From the NCBI GenBank assembly GCA_022601195.1, contig JAHZIX010000050.1, positions 1-64,000 of the forward strand: DNA of 64,000 nt. The letters are read 5' to 3'. The stretch's first letter is position 1. Every line of letters begins with the position of its first letter. Under the pieces are notes generated by a model, which made no database searches, was not told the DNA's origin, and was given only the letters and a program-made list of their open reading frames with translations. Positions 46,368 to 56,882 of this stretch are shown here, piece by piece. A program made the translations under genes and the position numbers. This DNA comes from Deltaproteobacteria bacterium. Lineage in GTDB: Bacteria > Acidobacteriota > Thermoanaerobaculia > Multivoradales > JAHZIX01.

Positions 46368-47597
46368 TCATTCAACCGATGGACACACTCTCACTTCGTA
46401 GTTCCTCGGGCGAAGGGCTTCCGGAGGGAGCTCCTTGGCTGGAAACTCATGAATGCATGGGCCTTCTGAATCCAAGCCGGTCACCAAAGCGAAGGTGTAG
46501 TTCTTCAGCCTGGTGCTCCAATACAGCTCGTTCTCGGACAGGAAGAACTTCAGGCCTCTCTTGCGGGTTGCTGCGGCTTTGACTTCGATGGGTTTGGGTT
46601 CGCCATCGGCAGTGAAGGATGCAATGTCATATCCAAGCGCCGGTCGATTGCTCACATCTTTCACGTCGGCTGCGAGATCTTCTCGGCCACCTTCTTTCAG
46701 CCTCCTCTGCTCTGCTTCCAGTACGACTAGCTGTGCAAGAGCTCCAATTCGCTGTCGACCAAGATTGAGACGTTCAAAGTCCACTACCTCTGCTGGGCGT
46801 TCTGAACTACGTTCGCGTGGGGGAAAGTCTGCGGCTTCCGGCGCGATACGGATGTAGGTGGCTTCGCCCACTCGCTCTTGCTCAAATCCTTTGGCCCTAG
46901 CGAGCATCCAACAGAAGGAGTGTGCGTCGATGAGCCGAGCCACGGGAGCATCGACCTGAGCTAAACAAGCCTGAACAGCTCGGAGCCTCCGCAGATAGCT
47001 CTGGTAGTTCTCCCAACTGCATTGATGGGAAAGCCTTAGAGGAATCTCAAGCAGGTCGAAGGCTTTCTCGAACGTCTCTGCTCTTGCCGGCATGAACTGA
47101 TCCCAGTCACGGATGAAAAAGAAGTAAGAGACAATGTCGTACCGCTTACCGAGCAGTTGTACAAATCGGCCGAAAGCTTCCGCCAGAGAAGAGCCCTCGC
47201 AATAGAACTCGTAGAAGAGCTGCTCCGCTGTCTTCAGAGTCGCGGGGTCTTCCTTCGCGAGGTAGAGCTTCTGGTGGGAGCGAGATGCTTCTCCTCGGCG
47301 AGAGTCCCATTCGACCAAGTTATTGCGGTTGTCTTTGCCCTCGTTGATCTCGACGGCCTCTAGGACTCTGCGAAGAATTTTCCCAGTCCCGATGTCAAAC
47401 TTCTGCCAAGTTCCGCTAGCGAGTCTACGTCTCGCCTCGTGGAAAACGTATTCCTTGTAGCCTTCCTCACGGTGAGCATGGCCAGATTGAAAGTTTTCGA
47501 ATGGCCCCTCGGAGTCAGGATGCTCCTCCACGATTTGGAGGAAGCGTTCATACTGACGGACAAAGGTGCTAATCGGCAGTTCAAACTCTGCTGACAT
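46368..47597 (-). CDS. Protein with C-terminal DUF3883-like domain
   Basis: ALGYDIASFTADGEPKPIEVKAAATRK...FFLSENELYWSTRLKNYTFALV. Confidence 0.75.
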   Translation of the reverse strand: MSAEFELPISTFVRQYERFLQIVEEHPDSEGPFENFQSGHAHREEGYKEYVFHEARRRLASGTWQKFDIGTGKILRRVLEAVEINEGKDNRNNLVEWDSRRGEASRSHQKLYLAKEDPATLKTAEQLFYEFYCEGSSLAEAFGRFVQLLGKRYDIVSYFFFIRDWDQFMPARAETFEKAFDLLEIPLRLSHQCSWENYQSYLRRLRAVQACLAQVDAPVARLIDAHSFCWMLARAKGFEQERVGEATYIRIAPEAADFPPRERSSERPAEVVDFERLNLGRQRIGALAQLVVLEAEQRRLKEGGREDLAADVKDVSNRPALGYDIASFTADGEPKPIEVKAAATRKRGLKFFLSENELYWSTRLKNYTFALVTGLDSEGPCIHEFPAKELPPEALRPRNYEVRVCPSVE

Positions 47598-47652
47598 GTC
47601 TTTTTCCTATGTCTTGATTTGATTCGGGGCCAAAGGAAACAGATAGGCCTTC

Positions 47653-48699
47653 CTATTCATCATCCTTCACTGCTACGGCCCAGATGCGCTTCAGAGGCAA
47701 CTCGGCTTTGAGCTCTTCGTCCAGGCGGTCGTAGACAGCGAAGAGAGCTTCGAGTAGCTCTTTCTGGGACCAGAGTCGCATGCGGAAGAAGCTAGAGGCC
47801 AGCTCCTTCTGAACGTTGCTCTTGAAACCGCTCCAAGAGACGAAGAGGCCTTCTTGGGCGCCGAATTTGGTGACAGCACCAATGAGTTTGTCGACAGTGG
47901 GGCGGTCGATGGGTGTGCTTTCGGACTTCACTTCGACACAGAGCCGGGGGCTGCCAAAGCCTAAGGGACCAGCGCCAGCTAGGATATCGACACCACCGTC
48001 GGCCCCTTCCGGGCTGCGGTAGGTCGTGTAGCCCTGGGCCTGGAGGATGCCGTCGACAAGACGGGCTAGCTGGTGACCCTTGAAGCGGGCGTTGATGAGC
48101 TGGGCGATCTGATCGCCGGCCAGCTCTTCCACGTCGGTGTCATCCGTCTCACTATCGCCGGAGGCGGCCACGGCTGGAGTCGGGCTGCGGATGACGGAGC
48201 GCATGGTCTCCGGTTTCCAATCGTTGGCACGCATGGCCTCGATGCGGGCTTCGGCGTTATTGCGTTGGACGCGACAGAGGGTGAGAAAGGCGCCGAAGGT
48301 ATGAAGCAGGTCCTGGCCGAAGTGGGAGCGAGGGATGGCCTCGCCGATCCACCGAACCGGACGCCAGTGGAAGTAGGGGTCCGGTCCGTCCGGCTCGAAG
48401 TGATAGCCGCCGGTTATCTCTCCGATCTGGAGTGCCCGCTGGGTCTTCAGCGGCAGAACGACGAGGTCCCCCGCCTGCATGTTGTTGACAAACGGCCAGA
48501 TCTGGCTGACCCAGTTAAGGATCCGCTTGGGCTTGGAGTCCGGATTCCGGGCGTTGAGAGCATCCGTCAGCTCGGCCCGGTCTTCTAGCTTCGAGAGGTC
48601 CACGTCAAGCTCGTCCCAGGTGACGTACACCCGGTTTTCTTGGATGAACTTCTGTTCGTATTCTCCGTGCGAACCGGCACGGACTAGCCAGACTGCCAT
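47653..48699 (-). CDS. Mrr-like restriction endonuclease domain protein
   Basis: GYTTYRSPEGADGGVDILAGAGPLGFGSPRLCVEVKSESTPIDRPTVDKLIG (D...ExK nuclease motif). Confidence 0.85.
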   Translation of the reverse strand: MAVWLVRAGSHGEYEQKFIQENRVYVTWDELDVDLSKLEDRAELTDALNARNPDSKPKRILNWVSQIWPFVNNMQAGDLVVLPLKTQRALQIGEITGGYHFEPDGPDPYFHWRPVRWIGEAIPRSHFGQDLLHTFGAFLTLCRVQRNNAEARIEAMRANDWKPETMRSVIRSPTPAVAASGDSETDDTDVEELAGDQIAQLINARFKGHQLARLVDGILQAQGYTTYRSPEGADGGVDILAGAGPLGFGSPRLCVEVKSESTPIDRPTVDKLIGAVTKFGAQEGLFVSWSGFKSNVQKELASSFFRMRLWSQKELLEALFAVYDRLDEELKAELPLKRIWAVAVKDDE

Positions 48700-48708
48700 A
48701 GGGTTCTC

Positions 48709-50310
48709 CTAAGCCTTATCGGGTTGCGAGAGAAGGCGGGAATTCTTCTTCGATGGAGTGCCCCCTCCCACGGTTGCCTTCTTCCTCCGGCCGCGGCCTT
48801 TCTTCACGGGGAAAGCGGCTTCACCCTCGCAACCGATCCGTTCGAGGAGGACAGAGGCGGACTCTTCGTTGGGATCTTGATTGACAAGCCTTCCTTTGAA
48901 GGCTCTATAGAGTACGGCTGAATCAAGTTCCTTTAGCAGCGCAGACGTCCTCCCCATTTGGTCTGACTTAGCCCTCGATACTCCCAAACTCCTATCAAGA
49001 CGCTGGATTACAGCCTCCTGCTCCGATTCAGGTGCCAATGCGACGGGAGTAGCTAGAAGATCTGGCTTGAGTATTCTTGGGACAGTCGATCCACGGGTTC
49101 CAAATCTTTCGAGGTGCCGTCGCGCGTGATTCCCATAAAGGGCATGCATCACATAACGGTTGTCAGAAATAGCAGTTTGACAAGCAAAGACACGGCGACT
49201 CAGGAGATAAGTTTGATCGGCTGGAAAGATCGCTGACTCACCAACTGGTGCTTCTGTGGTCACAACTAGGTCTCCGGCGCACGGCAATCCCCTGGTAGTC
49301 CATTGATCGAAAGTCTCCTGGGTGACGAAGCCAGATGCTCCAACTTTCACCCAATCATGTTTGATAGCAGCAGATGACAAGAGAGGAATGCCCGACTCAG
49401 ATTTCGGAGGAGTTCTCCCTCGATAATCAATAACGGAGAAAGTAACCGCTCCAAGGGTAGTCCAACACCATCCCTCCGGCAGCTCAGGAAGGTCTTCGAC
49501 ATTTGGGGCGAAAGGCTCCTTGTACCTCGACTTCCACTTATCGTTCTTCGGAACCTTGCCCTTCGCCTTCATTTTCTCCAGCTCAGCCTGCTCCCAACGC
49601 TTGCGGCGTTCATCAAGAATGCGTTCGAGGAGGACAGAGGCAGGCTCGACACCTGAGTTCTGGGCGCGCCAGTCGGCCGTGAGGTCGCCGCGAAAAGCCG
49701 CGGCCAAGACGGATCGGCGGAATTTGTCGAGGAGAGGTGGAATGGCTTCCAGAGCTGTGCGGGCGCGCTGGCTGCGTTCCTGGAGGGATTCGATCTTGGC
49801 GACAATGCGGCGTTGTTCGTTGAGGGGAGGGACCGGGATCTCTAGATCGGCGAATCGACCGGCACCAAGGTGTGCAATATTTGTCGTCCACTTCGCTATC
49901 TCTTGAAAACGTCCTGATCTCAGGTAGTGCTGGAAGACCACAATCGCAAACTGGGACAGCATGCCAGGAAAAGCTCTAAACCGTACCAACGTATTCTGAA
50001 AACATGCACCAGGAACCTCACCGCGGTAAATCGCCGGTCTCCCGACCAAATCCAGACTCTGTCCTTCATTGAGAAGAATGTCTCCAGGAATCAATCGATA
50101 TCTCTCGAATTCCACGGGATCGAAGTTCATTTCGAGAATATCGCTCGTATCGATCCGGGCTTCATAGACATTGGCAACTCGAAGGTATGGCCTCATATGA
50201 GGACCTGAATGGTATTTTGGAGACCGCTGGCGCCCCAACTTCACCTGCCCAACCTCTTTGACTCTTGCCCAAGCCCAACCCTCGGGCACACTAGTGCACG
50301 AAGTGCTCAA
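48709..50310 (-). CDS. hsdS: Type I restriction-modification specificity subunit HsdS
   Basis: Two target-recognition domain regions separated by conserved IPVPPLNEQRRIVAKIESL. Confidence 0.93.
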   Translation of the reverse strand: MSTSCTSVPEGWAWARVKEVGQVKLGRQRSPKYHSGPHMRPYLRVANVYEARIDTSDILEMNFDPVEFERYRLIPGDILLNEGQSLDLVGRPAIYRGEVPGACFQNTLVRFRAFPGMLSQFAIVVFQHYLRSGRFQEIAKWTTNIAHLGAGRFADLEIPVPPLNEQRRIVAKIESLQERSQRARTALEAIPPLLDKFRRSVLAAAFRGDLTADWRAQNSGVEPASVLLERILDERRKRWEQAELEKMKAKGKVPKNDKWKSRYKEPFAPNVEDLPELPEGWCWTTLGAVTFSVIDYRGRTPPKSESGIPLLSSAAIKHDWVKVGASGFVTQETFDQWTTRGLPCAGDLVVTTEAPVGESAIFPADQTYLLSRRVFACQTAISDNRYVMHALYGNHARRHLERFGTRGSTVPRILKPDLLATPVALAPESEQEAVIQRLDRSLGVSRAKSDQMGRTSALLKELDSAVLYRAFKGRLVNQDPNEESASVLLERIGCEGEAAFPVKKGRGRRKKATVGGGTPSKKNSRLLSQPDKA

Positions 50311-51743
50311 GCCGGGACCTCCCCGCCGTCAAGCAACTCGCCCAAAGCCTCCATCTCCTCCATCGCCACCCGAAGATTCGCCATGATCTCCGCCGCGATT
50401 TCTTCCGGTTCAGGCAAGTCCTCAGCGTGGTCAGCTTTGTCGTCCCGGAGCCAAGAAAGGTCGAGGTTATCGCCACGAGCGGCGATAACCTTTCTCGTGA
50501 ACGACCGGAAGCGTCCTTCCTCACCCTGGTCCACCCGAGGGCTCTGCCCTAACGGGTCGTCACCAAATGCCACCTCGAAGTCGGCGAAGTACTGACGCTT
50601 GAGGGGATTGCGTTTGCCAAAACTCTCCATGTTGGTGCGAAGGTCGTATACCCAGACTGTTTTGGTATTGCCCTTGTCCTTTTTCTCGCCTCGGCGAAAA
50701 AAGAGAACGTTGGTCTTGACACCCTGCGCGTAGAAGATCCCAGTAGGCAAGCGCAGGATAGTGTGAAGATCACACTTGTCCATCAGGTCGGCGCGAATCT
50801 TCGCTCCAACGCCCTCTTCAAAAAGCACATTATCCGGCAGTACCACTGCTGCCCTTCCACCGGGTTTGAGTCCACGGTAGATGTGCTGCAGGAAAGCGAG
50901 CTGTTTGTTACTCGTCGGAAACGTGAAGTCGTCCCGGGTTGGCCGACCGCCGCCACGTTTCGTACCGAAAGGGGGATTAGTGAGAATCACGTCAGCGTCG
51001 CCCAGACGGGCGCCCAGGGGCGCAAGGCTATCCCCCAGGAGGATATCTCCTTCGATTCCGTGGAGCAGGGCGTTCATCAGGCATAGCCGGTGGGCTCCTG
51101 GCACCAACTCGACCCCATAGAAGGCCTCGCGGCGCTGGAAGTTCTGCTGCGGCACCTTCAAATCAAAGAGGCCACTGGTGTTCTCCTTGACGTAGCGGTC
51201 CGCAGCAATCAGAAAACCGCCGGTGCCGCAGGCCGGATCCTGCACCCTCTCCCCAGCCTGAGGCTGAACACAGGCCACCATGCAATCGATCAAAGGCCGA
51301 GGCGTGAAGTATTGCCCCGCTCCGGACTTCTTCTCACTGGCGTTGCGTTCCAGAAGGCCCTCGTACATGTCGCCGAGGCCCTCCTCGCGGGCGCTGTACC
51401 AATCAAGGGCATCGATGTCTGTAACAAGCTTCCCTAAGTTGCGGGCCTGGCGTAGGGAGGTCGAGGCGTCGGCGAAGATGGACTGCACCCGCCCTTTCGT
51501 CTCAGTACCCAAATGGAGAAGCAAACCCTTGTAGAAGTTCAGCTGCTCGACACCGTCTTTGGACTCGAGATCCCGCCAGCGGTAGCCCTTCGGCAGGCGT
51601 TCTTCCTGGTCCGTCTCTTCCATCATCTTGAGGAAGAGCAGCCAGGTGAGCTCAGTCACGTAATCCTGGTAGGTGATGCCGTCGTCTCGTAGGACGTGGC
51701 AAAGGGACCAGAGCTTCTTGACGATATCTTGGGTCGTGGACAT
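50307..51743 (-). CDS. hsdM: Type I restriction-modification methyltransferase HsdM
   Basis: GQYFTPRPLIDCMV, DPACGTGGFL, NPPFGTKRGGG; 4-bp overlap with hsdS. Confidence 0.96.
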   Translation of the reverse strand: MSTTQDIVKKLWSLCHVLRDDGITYQDYVTELTWLLFLKMMEETDQEERLPKGYRWRDLESKDGVEQLNFYKGLLLHLGTETKGRVQSIFADASTSLRQARNLGKLVTDIDALDWYSAREEGLGDMYEGLLERNASEKKSGAGQYFTPRPLIDCMVACVQPQAGERVQDPACGTGGFLIAADRYVKENTSGLFDLKVPQQNFQRREAFYGVELVPGAHRLCLMNALLHGIEGDILLGDSLAPLGARLGDADVILTNPPFGTKRGGGRPTRDDFTFPTSNKQLAFLQHIYRGLKPGGRAAVVLPDNVLFEEGVGAKIRADLMDKCDLHTILRLPTGIFYAQGVKTNVLFFRRGEKKDKGNTKTVWVYDLRTNMESFGKRNPLKRQYFADFEVAFGDDPLGQSPRVDQGEEGRFRSFTRKVIAARGDNLDLSWLRDDKADHAEDLPEPEEIAAEIMANLRVAMEEMEALGELLDGGEVPA

Positions 51744-51745
51744 GC

Positions 51746-54700
51746 TCAGGCGGACTCCTCCCAGACGAAATCGTGCAGGTCGGCCAGGATCGTTGCCATC
51801 TGGCCGTCAAATAACTTGTTCAAACGCTGGAAGCCCCCTTGGGCGCCAAACTGGCCGCGGTCCAGGGCCTCCCGGTCGACGATGGTCTCCTGGACCAGCT
51901 GCTTTCCGATGCGCTCCAGCCAGCTCCGTTGCGGCGGCGTCCACGAGCGACGGGCGAGCAATCGGCGCAAGGCGTTGGCGACCCGCTGATCATAGGGCAT
52001 CAGAGGCGTGCCCAGAGCTCGCTGGCGAATGTAGCCGATAATCGAGGCAGCGATGTCTTGGTTCGTGGACTCGCGATAGGCGGTGCGCAGATTGATCTCG
52101 CTAAAACCCTCTCGGTCGAGGGCAAGCTTCAACTCCCGGAGCTGCTGTCGAGTCAGGCTCCGAGGACGGGTGGTGACGATCTGCAGGGCCTCGATCTCGT
52201 TGACGTGTTCGGCAATGAACTGCCCGAAGGATTCGAGATAGTCCTCCGGCCGGGTCGATTCGCCATAGCCTCGCTCAACCTCAAGGAGCTCGTCTGGGTG
52301 GTGGGAGATCAAAAGAGGATACCCGGCCCGCGGTAAGCGGCGGCCGAGCAGCTCGACCAAGTGCTCTCGCCCTTCAAAGTACTCAGCAACTTCCTGTGGC
52401 GTCTGCGTTCGGAGCTGTTCGATCAACGCCCGCGGGGTCATGCCTGCGGCGGTCTCGAACTCTTCCGGCCATCCCTCTTCGATGGGACGGCGGATGCGCT
52501 GAAGCTTGACGATCAGCTGGTCGAGGACCTGCTGGCGGAACTCCTCGTCCCGGAGGGTAGTCAGTTCCTGAACCAATTGGCCGAAAGTCTGCGTTGGGTT
52601 CTGGACCACCGGTTTCATTTCCGTGTGGTCTTTCAGGGTCTCGTAGAGGCCAACGGCGTCGAAGATCTGGAAGACTTCTTTGTCCCGGTCCCCGAAAAGC
52701 CCAGGGCAGAGGCGGGTCGCCCGGCCAATCATTTGATCGTAGAGGATCCGGCTCTTCACCCTGCGAATGAAGACCAGATTGACGATCTCTGCCACGTCAA
52801 TGCCGGTGGTCAGCAGGTCGACCGTCACCGCGACGGATGGAAGTCGCTCGTTCTTGAAATGGCGGATTTTTTCCCGGGGCCGATCCACAGAACCGGTGAT
52901 CTTCTGCACGGCGTCGTCCTCAACCGTACCGTAGATCTGGGTAAACGCCTCTTTGAAAAGGCGAACGACTAGGTCAGCGTGGGCGTCGGTCACACAGTAG
53001 ACAAGCGTCTTGCCCGGTAGGCTCGGGTCGATGTGCTGGGCCACGGACTCGCAGACCGTGCGGTTGAAGTTCTCGGTGACCACCCGCTTGTTAAAGCCCT
53101 CGACCTCTATTTCGATCTCGTCCGGCGTATTGAAGAGCTCCACCTGCCCCTTGGAGTGGTCATAAGCCTCCACTTGCTCCCCTGGTTCCCAGCGGATGCC
53201 CTCCACAGCGAGTTTCGTCTTTACTTGGATGGGCGGTTCGTGATCGATGAGATAGCCATCGATAACCGCGCGACGGTATCCGTAAGTAGTTACCGGCTTG
53301 CCGAAGATCTCGGTGGTATGAAGGGCTGGAGTCGCGGTCAGACCGATCTTGACCGCGTCGAAATGCTCCAAAACGCGCCGATATTTGGAGATGTAGTCGG
53401 CCTCGTCTCGAAATGCCAGCTCTGCGTCGCTCATTTCCCGATCCAAGGTGTAGCCCCGGTGGCATTCGTCGACGACGATACAATCGTAGGTATCCACCGA
53501 AAGCGGCGATGCATCGTCGCTGGAATAAAGCAGCCGCTTCACCATCCCTTGAATGGTCGCGACGTGAAGGCGGGTGTCTGCGTCGGGCCGCAGGTCTTCC
53601 AAGAACTTCACGTCGTAATGATCGGTAAAGGCCTGCTGCTGCTCCAGGCGAACGTCCTTGAGGGCTCCCTCGGCTTGGTCACCGAGGGCACTGCGGTCCA
53701 CCAGGAACAGTACCCGACGAAAGCGACCCGCCTTGATCAGGCGGTAGATAAGGGCGATAGCCGTTCGGGTCTTCCCCGTGCCGGTGGCCATGGCGAGCAG
53801 GATCTCGCGACGCCCCGCACGAATCGCCTCTTCTGTCTTACGGACGGCCCTGTACTGGTAGTCGCGCAGGGGCAAGTCATCGGTGGGCGTCATTTCGAGT
53901 TTGCGGTCAGCTGCCTGGATGTCCTGCTTCACCATGGCGCCAAGGTCGTCCGGGGTCGGCCAGCCGTCGCGAGCTCTAGGGTGGTTGGTCGGGTGGCGGG
54001 CATCCAAGAACCAAATACCGCTCATCTCTACCAACTGCCGAAGATAGGGGCGGCCGTTGGTAGAAAAGAGGAAGGGCACCATGAACTCCTCCCAAGGGCC
54101 GCCTTCCGGAGGTTTCTCGTCGCCACTGGATAGGTATCCACGGCTATAGCGCTTGGCCTGCTCGATCTCCGCTGCGACTCTCCTGTTGCGTCGCTTCGCT
54201 TCGATGATGGCTAACGGGGTGAGGCCACGGAATAGAACGTAATCAGCGGGGCCGCTGGCCGTAGGCCACTCAGCGATAGCGAGGTTCCGGCCACGGGCGG
54301 GACGAACGCCACGGCTGTGGCGCAGGACTACAGAGTCCACTTCCCAGCCCTCGGCGCGAAGCTGCCCATCGATGAGATGCCGAGTCTCAGCCTCGTCCGG
54401 GTTGTAATCCTTAGCCGCTCCGGCCGCACTCTCGACGACGCGCTGGATTTCCACGGGCGCAGCGTCGGCGGCCTTTCTCGACACATCGGCCAGCTCGGCG
54501 GAGTAGCGAGCCTGTTCTACCGCGAGGAGTCGCTCCGCCTCCTCCCCCAGTTCCAAAGCTGCTGCGATTTCGTCCTCAGCAGCCCGAGCACGCGTTTCCG
54601 CAGCACGGCGAAGTTCTGCTTCGATTTTGGTCTTCTCTTTTTCCTCGGCCGTGCGAGCGCGCAGCGCCTTAAGGTCATCTTCGAGAGCCTGCACCTGCTG

Positions 54701-55156
54701 CAACAGGGCGTCGGTGGGATTCGGTAGCGCCGTGGGCCTGAGAAAAGGGCCAGCCTTGAAATCCCGTCGCCCACCGAAGGCGCGGTGAAACCAGACCCCG
54801 AGTTGGCGAGCATGCTTCAGGAGATGAATGGCCTCACCGGTCGAGCCCAGGAAGGCATGGTTGGCCTGGTTACCAGATTTGCGGACCGCATGAAAAACGT
54901 CGGCCAACCGGCGATCGATGGCACCGCGGTCTTCCATGGAACGAATCACGTCGATCTGGTTCAGCTCAGGACCAGCCTCGAGGCCCAAACGCGCAGCCGC
55001 CTGCCGCGCCAACAGCTCGGCGAACTGTCTGAGCTTGAGAATTGCAGTATTGGGATCTTCGTGAACGTAGCGTTCAGCCAGGGACGGCAAGCGAACGAAT
55101 AGCGTGCCGTGGGGTTTGAGAAAACCAAAGTTAGGACTGGCCTGATCAGTCGTCAT
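51746..55156 (-). CDS. hsdR: Type I restriction endonuclease HsdR
   Basis: MATGTGKTRTAIALIYRL (Walker A), DECHRGY, PGKTLVYCVTDAHADLVV; start trimmed to MTTDQASPNFGF. Confidence 0.95.
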   Translation of the reverse strand: MTTDQASPNFGFLKPHGTLFVRLPSLAERYVHEDPNTAILKLRQFAELLARQAAARLGLEAGPELNQIDVIRSMEDRGAIDRRLADVFHAVRKSGNQANHAFLGSTGEAIHLLKHARQLGVWFHRAFGGRRDFKAGPFLRPTALPNPTDALLQQVQALEDDLKALRARTAEEKEKTKIEAELRRAAETRARAAEDEIAAALELGEEAERLLAVEQARYSAELADVSRKAADAAPVEIQRVVESAAGAAKDYNPDEAETRHLIDGQLRAEGWEVDSVVLRHSRGVRPARGRNLAIAEWPTASGPADYVLFRGLTPLAIIEAKRRNRRVAAEIEQAKRYSRGYLSSGDEKPPEGGPWEEFMVPFLFSTNGRPYLRQLVEMSGIWFLDARHPTNHPRARDGWPTPDDLGAMVKQDIQAADRKLEMTPTDDLPLRDYQYRAVRKTEEAIRAGRREILLAMATGTGKTRTAIALIYRLIKAGRFRRVLFLVDRSALGDQAEGALKDVRLEQQQAFTDHYDVKFLEDLRPDADTRLHVATIQGMVKRLLYSSDDASPLSVDTYDCIVVDECHRGYTLDREMSDAELAFRDEADYISKYRRVLEHFDAVKIGLTATPALHTTEIFGKPVTTYGYRRAVIDGYLIDHEPPIQVKTKLAVEGIRWEPGEQVEAYDHSKGQVELFNTPDEIEIEVEGFNKRVVTENFNRTVCESVAQHIDPSLPGKTLVYCVTDAHADLVVRLFKEAFTQIYGTVEDDAVQKITGSVDRPREKIRHFKNERLPSVAVTVDLLTTGIDVAEIVNLVFIRRVKSRILYDQMIGRATRLCPGLFGDRDKEVFQIFDAVGLYETLKDHTEMKPVVQNPTQTFGQLVQELTTLRDEEFRQQVLDQLIVKLQRIRRPIEEGWPEEFETAAGMTPRALIEQLRTQTPQEVAEYFEGREHLVELLGRRLPRAGYPLLISHHPDELLEVERGYGESTRPEDYLESFGQFIAEHVNEIEALQIVTTRPRSLTRQQLRELKLALDREGFSEINLRTAYRESTNQDIAASIIGYIRQRALGTPLMPYDQRVANALRRLLARRSWTPPQRSWLERIGKQLVQETIVDREALDRGQFGAQGGFQRLNKLFDGQMATILADLHDFVWEESA

Positions 55157-55606
55157 CACCAGACTCCAGCAGAAACCCTTGAGACGAAACACTCGGAGAC
55201 GAGAGGTCCCTGGATTCGCCCCAAAACCTCGCGAGAGCCGTGGACGTCAGGGACAGATCTACCCAGGTTCGCGGTCATCTCCACCCACCGCACTTGCCTG
55301 AGTACCGCGATGGGAAGCCGATAGGGCTTCGCCGAGGATTTTTTGGTGTAGTCACGAAATCACAGTTTAGCATTGAAAGGGAAGGCTCGAGTTGATGCCA
55401 ACCCCTTGACTGGAATTCCCCCTTTGTCCTCCTGTGTCTGATGGATCACCCACACCAGTTCCTCATAGGAGCCATCTCTTCTCGCGCCGACCCGTCGACA
55501 CCCGAATCGCCACCGCCAGCGCCCAAATAGCCATCAACGAGGAGACCGTCTCCCCGGCTCCACTCCCTCTGGAACGAGCTTGAGACCGCAACACACTTTC
55601 CCACCC

Positions 55607-56005
55607 CCTGTCGAAGCGAGCCTTGATCTTGAACTCCCCTTCGCACCCCCTGTCGAAGGGACCTTTCACCTGAACCTTCCCTTCACACCCCCTGTCGACA
55701 CCAGCTTGGAAGTGAAACTCCTCTTCCCAACACCTGTCAACACGAGTTACAAAACGAAACTCCTCTTCACAGCACCTGTCAACACGAGTTGCAAAGTGAA
55801 ACTCCTCTTCGCAGCACCTGTCAACACGAGTTGCAAACTCAAACTCCCCTTCGCAGCACCTGTCAACACGAGTTGCAAAGTGAAACTCCCCTCCACAGCA
55901 CCTGTCAAGGCGAGTTGCAAAACGAAACTACCCTTCGCAGCACCTGTCAAAGCGAGTTGCAAAACGAAACTCCCCTCCGCAGCGCCTGTCAAAGCGAGTT
56001 GCTAG
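55607..56005. repeat. Tandem array of about 9.5 units of 42 bp
   Basis: Units beginning CCTGTC at exact 42-nt intervals from 55607 to 55985; reads as a 14-aa repeat on the + strand (APVNTSCKVKLLFA). Confidence 0.92.
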
Positions 56006-56405
56006 AAAAACTCCTACCTACATGCCCTGCAGAGCTATTTCTCTCACCTCTACAGCCCCAGACAAGAGCCGGTGCCCCGCTTCCACCTTTATCCTGGTTA
56101 CTTTTTGGGCCAGCAAGGCGCCCAGTGTAGATCTCGTTCTCTGCCTTTCTGGGCCTTTCCTGGTTTTGACGTTCCACCGCGTCCCAAGCCTCAACACCGC
56201 AGACAATTCTTCACAAACCTTGCGGTAATGAAGCGGTATTTCTGGTAGAATCTTAGCGAAGACAAGCCCTACTGGTTCGGCCTTCCGGCACACCCATGGA
56301 GGTTCTTTCGAGGACCCCAACGAGGTGCCGCCGAGCCAAAACCAAAACGGGCACGACGGAGTTGGCGCTCCACCGTGCCCTAGCCAACACAGGAGACAAG
56401 ACTCC

Positions 56406-56846
56406 ATGTGCAGACCTACCCGTAAGTTTAGCAGCGTCTCGAAGCAGTCCAACCCGGTAGAAGCCCCCGCAGAAAGAACCTCTGCCTGCCTACTCACCCG
56501 AGAGGGCAAGAAGATTCTCGCCCGGCACCAGGCTGCCAATGGAAGGCCTCTCTTCCACGAAGCCTCTGCCAGCTCTGTTTCCGAAGGGTCCGTACCTACC
56601 GCCGGGGCCATCCCCTCCCCCACCCAAAACCGGCGAGAAGCCAAGCGGCAGCGGCGGCAGGAAGCCAAGGAGCGAGGTCGCCGCCTCCTCACGGTGGGCG
56701 GCCGGTGGCGAGAGGGCAAGCTAGGGGGCAGCCGAATCCCGGACCTGCGCATCACCGGCCTGTGGCTCGAGAAGGCTGGTTTTGGCCTGGGGCAGGAGGT
56801 GGAGATCGAGATCGAGGAAGGAAGGCTGACGATCCAGGCGGTCTGA
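56406..56846 (+). CDS. SymE-like protein (type I toxin family)
   Basis: C-terminus RRLLTVGGRWREGKLGGSRIPDLRITGLWLEKAGFGLGQEVEIEIEEGRLTIQAV matches the SymE pattern; true start uncertain. Confidence 0.75.
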   Translation: MCRPTRKFSSVSKQSNPVEAPAERTSACLLTREGKKILARHQAANGRPLFHEASASSVSEGSVPTAGAIPSPTQNRREAKRQRRQEAKERGRRLLTVGGRWREGKLGGSRIPDLRITGLWLEKAGFGLGQEVEIEIEEGRLTIQAV

Positions 56847-56882
56847 GGGCTCGGAGAGTCGCCAGCTCAGGGGTTCGCCGGG

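Noticed and set aside
53033-54133. 366-aa + strand ORF inside hsdR
   Set aside because: Antisense shadow of the HsdR motor-domain coding region.
55607-56005. Possible CRISPR array
   Set aside because: Contiguous degenerate 42-bp units without unique spacers; no cas genes seen.
56018-56755. 245-aa minus ORF
   Set aside because: No recognisable motifs; overlaps the SymE-like coding frame, which is better supported.
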